Assembly: GCA_944548615.1 (NCBI GenBank)
Contig: OX155953.1
Span: 1,190,501 to 1,254,500 of the forward strand
From: Micropterix aruncella
Taxonomy: Eukaryota; Arthropoda; Insecta; Lepidoptera; Micropterigidae
DNA: 64,000 nucleotides
Direction: 5' to 3'
Shown: positions 22,862-31,354 of the stretch, piece after piece
How positions within the stretch are numbered: position 1 is the stretch's first letter
How the letters are laid out: each line of letters starts with the position of its first letter
Position numbers and translations under genes: made by a program
The notes under the pieces: generated by a model
What the model saw: the letters and a program-made list of their open reading frames with translations, nothing else
Database searches by the model: none
What the model was told of the DNA's origin: nothing

Positions 22862-22945
22862 CTCAGGCGGTCACCCATCCTAGTATTGACCGCGCCTGCC
22901 GCTGCTTAACTTCGGTAACAACGAGGAGAACTGGTGTCAACGGGG
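22862..22945 (-). pseudogene. 5S-rRNA-like sequence
   Basis: The minus strand reads ACCGAAGTTAAGCAGCGGC, GGCGCGGTCAATACTAGG and ATGGGTGACCGCCTG. These match the 5S rRNA internal control region (box A AAGTTAAGCAGCG, box C GGATGGGTGACC) in the right order and spacing, and CCAGTTCTCCTCG precedes it as in 5S. The first third and the closing 3' stem of 5S are not recognisable, and the flanks differ. It is therefore a truncated pseudogene or the head of a 5S-derived SINE. Which of the two is open. Confidence 0.7.
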
Positions 22946-23510
22946 CTACGGACGCTACAATGGGTTCTTTAGCCTTAAGTCAAAAAAATCCGATTTCGAA
23001 AATTCAGATTTCGAAAATTCTTTCGCCAATCCGTATTATTCATTGATGAAAATACCTGATTAGATTTAGGGTGCCATACCTGATGAAAGCTGGCATACAG
23101 CGGGACGACTGGGAAACCACATTTTCATTCACACGGTCACTAACTTTTTTATTATCTATCCTAATTAATACGGAAAACAGATTATCTAAAGATGTTTTAA
23201 ATAGGACTATGCTTTCTTGAGTTACAAAAGTTACAACTGTTTTAATTATCCGATTTGAGAAATTCTTTCCCTGATTAATTTTATGGCCCGTAATTTTATT
23301 CGTCGTATGGCCGAGCTGATTAGATGTTGCAACTCCCAACATCGGAGCCCAAAGTTTCCGAAGCAGAAAACGCTGACGTTTTGAAAAGTTATTGTACGTT
23401 TCATCTTACTACTAGTTTAATAATATAAACTTTTTTCAAATGAAATGAAATGATAAATATCTATTAAATAATAAACAATATTAAATAAAATATTTTATGC
23501 CTTACGGAGG
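22946..23510. other. No gene recognised
   Basis: A 100-codon minus-strand frame at 23040-23342 shows no known motif. CGGTCACTAAC occurs at both 22706 and 23130 in related surroundings, suggesting a degraded duplicated repeat. Confidence 0.4.
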
Positions 23511-24076
23511 TTTTAAGCTATTGCATAGCTTTTATCGCGGGCCTAGGCCAGCGCGGCGACCGAATGAAGAAATTTCTTAACGAAAATTAATGATTTTAAA
23601 CTGATAATTACGTCTAAACGAGTACTGCTTACGATTCAAAAAAAATATATGTTAAACAAAAACATTTTCTTAATATTCCTAGTTTTGAATATTTTAGATT
23701 TTGTTTATATTACATAGTGTAATTAATTTGTGAAATTAGGTCTAATCGAACACAAAAACGACTACTACGCAAATACTATATATCGTATTATTATGAAACC
23801 TGCACCATTTTAAAGATAATTTAATTATCTACCTTTTTATCTACGATTTTTTTCGAATAATCCGGTTTTTTGCTTTATCGAATAAAAAATTCGTGCGCGG
23901 AGCTCTATCGGAAGACGTTTAAATTATTCCGAATCATTTGCTTTCGCAGCCGCAAATGATTAGGAATAATTTCAACGTTTTCCGATAGAGCGCAGTTATC
24001 TGAATATATAATTGCATAAGTTGTTAAAAATGCTATGCAATAGCTTTACCGCGGCAGTCCCCGAGTGCCACACGTA
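23511..24076. mobile_element. Hairpin-bearing dispersed element, copy 2
   Basis: Starts TTTTAAGCTATTGCATAGC and ends GAGTGCCACACGTA. The 40-bp hairpin is kept at 23902-23991. Relative to copy 1 it lacks about 20 bp after the hairpin. Confidence 0.85.
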
Positions 24077-24296
24077 TTTTTTTTTAATATTTAAAAAAAT
24101 ATACAATACAATTTTATTTATTTATTATTAATGTATTATTATTATTAGATACATATGTTTTCCTTCTCTTATTTATATTACATGGATAAGTGTGCGTACA
24201 ATTACATACTTACATATTTAAGTTTACCTTAGTACGGGCTTCGGCCTAGGAAGGAAGACTTGTGATATCAGCTTTTCTCGAGCATTTTATTTCGGT

Positions 24297-24730
24297 TTTT
24301 AAGCTATTGCATAGCTTTTATCGCGGGCCTAGGCCAGCGCGGCGACCGAATGAAGAAATTTCTTAACGAAAATTAATGATTTTAAACTGATAATTACGTC
24401 CAAACGAGTACTGCTTACGATTCGAAAAAAATATATGTTAAACAAGAACATTTTCCTAATATTCTTAGGTTTGAATATTTTAGATTTTGTTTATATTACA
24501 TAGTGTAATTAATTTGTGAAATTAGGTCTAACCGAACACAAAAACGACTATTACGCAAATACTATCTGGCGTATTATTATGAAACCTGCACCATTTTAAA
24601 GATAATTTAATTATCTATCTTTTGATCTACGATTTTTTTCGAATAATCCGGTTTTTTTGCTTGTTGTTAAAAGTTGTTAAAAATGCTATGCAATCGCTTT
24701 ACCGCGGCAGTCCCCGAGTGCCACACGTAT
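24297..24730. mobile_element. Hairpin-bearing dispersed element, copy 3, hairpin absent
   Basis: Same orientation as copy 2 and only 220 bp beyond it. It is identical in layout up to CCGGTTTTTTTGCTT, then jumps to GTTGTTAAAAATGCTATGC; the whole hairpin and its flanks are gone. Confidence 0.85.
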
Positions 24731-25318
24731 TTTTTTTTTCTATTTTTATTCTGATTAGGTATAATATTTATAGATATGGGATATAATAAAATAAAGGATG
24801 TGATAATATTAATAATAATAAATGATATAATTTAAGAATTAGGTTATTGTGTTTTAAAAATATATATATATTATAACATATATATATGATACAACCAAAA
24901 ATTATTACCATCAACGATGCTACCTTTGAGGTACTGTGACCGGATAACGCCAAAACTCGCCCCAAAAAGAGCCTCTTATGCACGAGCAGCTTATGCAATT
25001 TATTATGGGCTTAATTTCGGATAAATGCGAAAATTTCAAAGAAAGGTCTATTTTTGGATTACGACCTTTTTTCGGTATTTAAGCATTTAGACGTGCTGCT
25101 ATAATATTTTAAATAATCCTTATGAACTTTGACCTCTTATTTTGATATCAAGGGATGGCCTTGGGTGCCAATGGAGTTAGCATCCTAAGGATAATTAATG
25201 TAAAAATAGCAACAAGGAGATCGGAAATCTTTCCTATATGGAATAAATGAATCAGTGAAGTATCAAATTACTATCGACCTAAGAAACAGAAGGACATTAG
25301 GAGACTTCCCTGGCTGTC
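24731..25318. other. No gene recognised
   Basis: AT-rich, with ATATAT runs at 24850-24890. Nothing recognised. Confidence 0.5.
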
Positions 25319-25612
25319 GACCCGAGAAAGAAGATATATGAGAGTCATCAGTTTGCTCTACACAAACTTGAAGGGGGCGCTTCGAGCTATCTCGTAAGTT
25401 TGTTCAGTGCTCTATCAGCTTACGGACACCCTCTAAGATCTGAAGACAACCTATTTCTCTCGATCCCTGGTCACAGTAGTGATTTTAACACGCACTCCTT
25501 CTCCGTACAAGTAGCCCGTGTCTGGAATCCTTTACCCACACACGTAAGAACAGCACCGAGTTTGTATTGCTTTAAACGCAGATTCAAAGAACACTTTAAC
25601 ATGCGCTCATAA
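25319..25612 (+). pseudogene. Non-LTR LINE ORF2, C-terminal fragment
   Basis: The plus strand reads HPLRSEDNLFLSIPGHSSDF, THSFSVQVARVWNPLPTHVR and APSLYCFKRRFKEHF, ending in TAA at 25610. LRS-----L-IP, SFSV---R-WN-LP--VR-APS---FK-R---H is the standard end of CR1/Jockey-type ORF2. Upstream, WLSTRERRYMRVISLLY in another frame belongs to the same protein, so there is at least one frameshift near 25370. The polymerase core is absent. Confidence 0.75.
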
Positions 25613-25970
25613 ATTTCTCTCAACCCCCACCTCTACCACTTCCTTCCGTCGTTAAAGGCCTTTTTTAAATTTTAATTTATGATGTGTTATTTGTTGCTGG
25701 ATTTGAATGTTAGATACATTTGATGTGTGCTTACCTTTATATGTGATTTTAATAACAGTTTTATCCTACTTTTCCGCAAAAATGTTTTCCCATTAGGTAA
25801 AGATTAGCTGTAAGATATTGCTGCAACGCAATAAGCTCGCTGATTTCTCTCATTAATAGTAATTGTTGATTGATTATTATTACTATAATGATTATTATCA
25901 TTAATAGTAATTGGCCGGCTATAAGATGGCGTAACATTATAGTGGCCGACAGTATAGCGCCTAACCTAAC
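25613..25970. other. No gene recognised
   Basis: AT-rich, with repeated ATTATTAT/CATTAATAGTAATTG strings at 25850-25912 that are partly duplicated. Confidence 0.5.
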
Positions 25971-26091
25971 AGTAGGCATCTTTCATTTAGTAGCAGAAGC
26001 GATCAAATTAATAGAGACAATATTTTTCACTAGAATCGCGCAAAACGCTATATATAGCGTTTTGCGCGATTCTATTGGAAAGATGCCTACT
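25971..26091. mobile_element. Hairpin MITE with a perfect 44-bp palindrome
   Basis: Outer inverted repeats AGTAGGCATCTTTC (25971-25984) and GAAAGATGCCTACT (26078-26091) enclose 26031-26074, an exact palindrome beginning TAGAATCGCGCAAAACGC. No coding capacity. Superfamily and target duplication are undetermined. Confidence 0.75.
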
Positions 26092-26416
26092 TTTATTTAA
26101 ACTCGGTGTATAACTCGGCAATGCAACGTAAGTTCATAGCATCAAAAGAGTCAGCTCATCGATACCATTGATTTTATAAAATCAATGTCGATACGTTAAA
26201 CAAAAATCAGCATCCCTAGATACGGGTCTCTGACCTAGTTAGGAATGCGGATAGACATTTTCACCATAGGATGTGCTCAATCTCTCCCAACTCAACCATA
26301 GTATGTTAATGGTGTGTATTTGACATAATTATAAAGTTATTGTAAATTAATAAATAAATAAATAAATAACTGTTTTATTTTGGGTTTCGACTGCGGCTTT
26401 GATTACTCTCGTTCGT
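26092..26416. other. No gene recognised
   Basis: A short inverted pair, CATTGATTTTA/TAAAATCAATG, lies at 26166. AATAAATAAATAAATAA at 26350 resembles a LINE tail. Confidence 0.5.
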
Positions 26417-26437
26417 TTTGTAATACTAAATTGTCGA

Positions 26438-26916
26438 GCTATTCGTTTGTAATACGACATGCATTTTTTTACAATAATTCAATTAGGAACATTACACATT
26501 TTACATTATATACATTTCGTATTTATAGGCGGATTTATGATTATTCCTTGATTTTAGATTTTTTCTTATTTTTTTATATTATTGGTGAATTATTTTTATT
26601 AATTGTATTCTACTGTTAGTGCTACCTATCCGGTCTGTTTAGATTTTTTTCATGTTATATATTTTTTTTAATGTTATTTCAGGCCATTCAATGAACATTA
26701 CGAATTGATTTGATTTTGATATTATAGGCAAAACAGTGAAATAATGACATTTTTTAATAAGAAAATACAAAATTAGCAGATAAGTAAATTTGTCAATCTG
26801 TTATAATGACAGGTAACTGTGAGAGACATAATTTTACGCATTATCACCATAAATGTACCACCACAATTTCGGACAATAAATATATTTCTATTTCTATTTC
26901 AATACTCGAATATCGC
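26438..26916 (+). mobile_element. LINE 3' untranslated fragment with 21-bp target duplication
   Basis: It shares TTGTCAATCTGTTA, GTGAGAGACATAATT, GCATTATCACCATAAATGT, TTCGGACAATAAATA and TTTCTATTTCTATTTC with the 3' end of the LINE at 30840-35017. A 21-bp direct repeat starting TTTGTAATACTAAA and ending TGTCGA flanks it (26417-26437 and 26917-26937) with one mismatch. A 79-codon frame at 26380 runs across the junction and is not a gene. Confidence 0.75.
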
Positions 26917-27123
26917 TTTGTAATACTAAACTGTCGATGCCGGGTAGACTAAAGAAACTTGAGCTTTGCAGCAATGGAAGAGTTAAACCATAGCTAAATT
27001 CTGTATGTTCCCTTACCAGGGAAGATAACAACATTTTTAGTGGTCTGTATAGAGTAGACGTAAATAATATCACTGCAAATGCCGTCAAGTATCACGCGAC
27101 ATCCTCGTAACTTTCGTACGAGC

Positions 27124-27298
27124 AGGGCCGGGCCACACGATGCGGTGCGGCTGCGGCGCGGCGCCTGAGAAGGTGCCGCTGCGGCGTCCTACATACAAAT
27201 ATCTACGGTATGGCACACGGTGCGTTCCGGCGTCGCACCGCACCCATATGTGAAAGCTTTGCGGTGCGGCGCCGCACCGCATCGTGTGGCCCGGCCCT
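27124..27298. mobile_element. GC-rich MITE with 28-bp perfect inverted termini
   Basis: AGGGCCGGGCCACACGATGC at the left is matched by its exact reverse complement at 27271-27298. The interior is composed of CGGTGCGGC-type repeats and stands out in an AT-rich region. Target duplication not identified; superfamily unassigned. Confidence 0.8.
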
Positions 27299-27321
27299 TA
27301 AGAATGCTACGATGATATGAA

Positions 27322-27916
27322 ATCGAAGCTATCGCGGTTGTTTGGCATTATAAATAGGATAAAAACGAATTTGCGAAGTTTTTAGCACCCGACCTTTCAG
27401 AGATGTTACAACCGCTGTTAGACTTTTGATATGTTCTATCAGTCGAGTGGCTATGCGCTGTTTCGTTTGTCCTACGTAGGCAGCTGTATTCGATGTTATG
27501 CACATCCGGGATTTGCAGTGGTATTACATCGGTTGAAGATTGTTTTTATATAGATTATTTACAGCATCTTACTTATTCGACCTGTTACGCCCTTGACGTA
27601 TGGTAAGAATGATCGTGATCCACTCGATTTCTGAGTTTCGTCCGCATTAGATCGTGTGCATGTCTTGAGATATTTTCCGTAACCATTTTTCCTAATAACA
27701 TTATTGACATATTCCATCTCCTTGGGAAAATGCTCAGCGTCACATAGGTTGCGTGCTCGATTCACATATGACGATTTACAGCACTTCAGTCTGCCCTGGA
27801 CAACCGCAGTTGCAACATCGTCGAAACGTCGGGTGCTTCAAACTTCACGCGGTAAATCCATTTTTATCTTATCCGCCGTTATTTGTTTGCCAGACACGAT
27901 ATATAACCGAGATTGA
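27322..27916 (-). mobile_element. Penelope-like element with GIY-YIG fragment and inverted tail
   Basis: PLEs encode a reverse transcriptase fused to a GIY-YIG endonuclease. Here the minus strand gives FPKEMEYVNNVIRKNGY and FLPYVKGVTGRISKML (linker after the polymerase, 27765-27559). Then, near 27490-27430, comes AAYVGQTKQRIATRLIEHIK, the GIY-YIG N-terminal motif with the catalytic arginine region. Both ends carry the terminal sequence (CGCGGTTGTTTGGCATTATA at the left; TCGTCGAAACGTCGGGTGC and TTCACGCGGTAAATCC at the right) in opposite orientations. ATGATATGAA flanks the whole (27312-27321 and 27917-27926). The polymerase core is missing and frames are broken. Confidence 0.85.
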
Positions 27917-27926
27917 ATGATATGAA

Positions 27927-28299
27927 TTTATTTTCGTCAGCCAAGAAAATCTTTCTCGGTCCTTTCGGAAAAAAAAAATAGAGAACACCACCTAGCGTAC
28001 ACGGTGTTATAAATGCAATATAATTAAATTCAACTCAACTATCGGCCTATTTCCTTTCCCACTTCCCTAAGGAAGCGTTTTAATTCAATATTCATAGAAG
28101 CGTTTAAATTCAACAATACGACTGGCGAAAGTATAGAAAAGCTACTTGTACCTTAGCATTAAATATGGTCTTATATCTGTACTTTTAGTTTAAAATGCAT
28201 AACGTAGATTTAATTTGATTATTTAACATTTTACTGACAATTTGATTATTACGATGAATAATTTTAATACGTATCTTTTCGAATTACTAACTACTTCAA
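27927..28299. other. No gene recognised
   Basis: AT-rich; nothing recognised. Confidence 0.5.
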
Positions 28300-28475
28300 A
28301 TATTAGGCTTGTATTTTGATTATTTATATTAATAGTTTGACAATCTAGTAGTTAATTCTTGACTACCTATGTATGTTCAGTAAAGAGTAGTAACGAGACT
28401 TACTACCAAACCCAATTATTTTGACACGTCCAAGAGCGGTCTTTAGCCGTCAATTGGACACGACGAAAATGTAAA
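28300..28475 (+). mobile_element. LINE 3' untranslated region, family D
   Basis: ATTTTGACACGTCCAAGAGC and CAATTGGACACGACG are shared with 60990-61310, where the terminus is followed by a (TGTAA)n tail. No coding part is present. Confidence 0.65.
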
Positions 28476-29827
28476 AGTAAATATGTATTTGTAATTAACT
28501 TGATTCCTAATGCTCTAATAGAGTCTAATAGCTTCATTTTCGTTATTTATACTTAAAGCTGTGAATTCTTATGACTATTAATATAAAAAATAATAATATG
28601 ACAATGAATAAAATATAGTCTTTTGATGCTATTCTTCAGTTGCAGCTATACGATGTTTCTCAACAGTGTCTGTGCTGATTTTGATTAACCACACTCCAAC
28701 AAAACAAAACTACTCTAATTTTAATATTATAAAACAAGGAAAACTTTGCTATTCAAAAACAATTCCCTCATTAAATTAGTCGACCGCTGCTGATAACTGT
28801 TGGAGGCTCGGTCCAACATACCCACAACAAAAAAGTAATTTCTATAGAATCGAAATCGTAAACACGCTCGAATATACACGAGTCAGCTGCAATTGATTTC
28901 CAACTAAATTCGGCATTTTATGCACAGTCAAACGATGACTAATGTCATTTCTTCTGATCGATACGAATTGACACACTTATTTCTCACCCCACTCATAACT
29001 ATTGCAATACTACATACCATACAAAAAGCAGTACATTCGACACATATTTTATCATTCCCTGGCGGACAGTAACCGCTCATCTGCAAGTACTCGCGCTCTT
29101 CACTACCTTTGAGTCAACGAACCACGCATAGTATACGCGATCATCATTATCTTCGAATCTATCGCGGCGCTCCACACTTCGGACACACAACCACGGTTTC
29201 ACCTCGCGCCCACACTATCTACACACCGGCGAATTATCAAGCAAGGCGTTACAAACTGGAAACCGATCACAGACCTTCTGAATAAATACGTCAACTTCAA
29301 CTACGACGACTTTCAATAACGGAGAAAACTTCTTGATGAGAACCACCCTTCGCTCCCAATCAATTGGAGTCAAGTGAAGTGTGTCCACTCTCACATAACC
29401 ATTTTACGATTTTAGCTAACATAATATTAGACAACCCAGTTGTTACTGAAACTTTTTTTATCTCGTATCACAGTAGTTTTTTTAGTATGTAGTACCTTGA
29501 TGCATAAACATGGAAAAATACAAAAAAAATGAGTTTTAGGAAAGCTCGGAAAATGCGGATCATTTTAACGGCCAGTAGTAATAGGCAGGTAGGTTAACGC
29601 TCATATAACTACTACTGTATCGATTGTATCCTATTTAAAATTAAAGAAACACAGTTATTACTATGAAAAAGGCTTTATTATCTATCTATCTATATAATAT
29701 ATCTAGGTTATACATTTATAAAAAACGTGCATAAAATAAATTTTAATCACAAGCTTATTCGTAAACACTTACCGCTTTGAAGACATAGTGAAAGTAAATT
29801 ACGCTAATACGTAATTATGAAATTAAC
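28476..29827. other. No gene recognised
   Basis: AT-rich to 28990, then moderately GC-rich 29000-29400. No open frame with a known motif, no repeat partner in the window. Confidence 0.5.
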
Positions 29828-29895
29828 AGAAAAGCACTTCATAATTATGATCATAATATAATTATATTATGATTATAATTTTGAAGTGCTTTTCT
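29828..29895. repeat. 68-bp hairpin
   Basis: AGAAAAGCACTTC at 29828 pairs with GAAGTGCTTTTCT ending 29895; the middle (ATAATTATGATCATAAT and its inverse) pairs imperfectly. Confidence 0.85.
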
Positions 29896-30839
29896 ATTTT
29901 ATGCACCGAATATCTATGCACTGAAACCCTGTGAAACGATCACTGCGCCGATTGGTAAACAATAAGCAAAAGTTATCTCCCAATAAGCAAAAGGTACTCC
30001 CCATACTTTTTTTTGATCTTTAAGCGATCGGTCGTTGTAAATGGGTTAATATATATTTCACGAAGTAAATGCCAACTCAGTGTCTAAAAGCTCTCTTTTA
30101 TTGCGATTCCAATATAAAAACATTTAAAGGATCAGAGGATGAGATCGAGTGTCCATTGACCCAAACCTTCCCACTTTGATGGCTCCGCAAACGGATTACG
30201 CATTTAGCTCCGAACGCGTGAGGGTTATTTACCGAATAAAGTTAAATATTGGCAACATGACTATTTAGTCCAGGGCAATTGGTGATTCTGCGATCAGAAA
30301 TATACTGGTAGCTTAAATATTTATTTATGTTTCATAACGAAGATGGTGTTAGCGACATTTCGTCTCTTTTTTTATTTTTTATTTATTTATTTCGGTAAAC
30401 ATACAGCGCACACAATATAAATACTTATAAAGAAAAAAAAAGAAAAACTTTCGGCCGATGATCTTTATACAATTTGAAGAAATGAAATATAATTCTAGAA
30501 AATATTAGCATATTTAGATTAAAAATTACTAATTGAAATTAATATTCAGTTTAAATGGAAAGTCGCTGAGAAAGACAGAGAATTGGAAGTGATTAGGAAG
30601 AAATGTTGGACGATGGGATATGGATACATACGATACGAAAACTAATATGATTTAAATAACGCTACTTATATAGTATTCTCAGGCGTCTCTTTTCGTAATG
30701 GTAATAATATTGGCTTGCAAAATCTAACTGAAGAAGGTGTAGGATTTTGACATATTATTACATTTTTTGAGGTTGTCAACACCGTTTATTGGAAGGAAAC
30801 ACGAAACAAACACACTTGTGTGTAAACACACTAATATAC
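29896..30839. other. No gene recognised; a LINE-tail-like stretch
   Basis: TTTATTTATTTATTTCGG at 30382 followed by ACATACAGCGCACAC resembles an antisense LINE 3' end. Nothing else was recognised. Confidence 0.45.
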
Positions 30840-31283
30840 TGCTGGAAAGCCTGACCCAGTTTGACAGGAAGTAGGGTGTTACCGTTTAAAAACAGACGGC
30901 CAATACACCTTGTCGAGCCTCGCTTTTTACGAGGGAGTTTTCCTTGCTATTACAAAAAGTGTAGCTGTTCTGCGACTGGTCAGGCTGTATAAAACTGAAG
31001 CCCTTCATAGACACAAAATTTACATCCTATGAGCCCAAATTGGTCTATAAAGGCTCTATTATCTCCCTTATAGACCCAAATAACCATTTTAAATTCCTAG
31101 GCAGGAAAATCATCCATTAAGGAAAAGACGTCTCCGGCGATCGTGTTATAGAGCATTTCAAAAGTTGCCTGGCAAAAATAGATGCCTTGCTAATTTCTGG
31201 CCCTCGTAAGACTTGGATCTATGACAATTATCTTAGTACACATTTGTCATGGCCATTTCTTATTTACGATTTCACCAAAACCC

Positions 31284-31354
31284 AACTGTCTCATCTGGAT
31301 GCAGTGGTGACAGTTAGTTTAGGTTCCTGGTTGTCCTTAGCCAAACCAGCTGAC
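31284..31354. repeat. 71-bp direct repeat, left copy (target duplication)
   Basis: Starts AACTGTCTCATCTGG and ends AACCAGCTGAC. It is identical to 34224-34294 at every base. Sequence upstream of it belongs to the host LINE. Confidence 0.95.
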
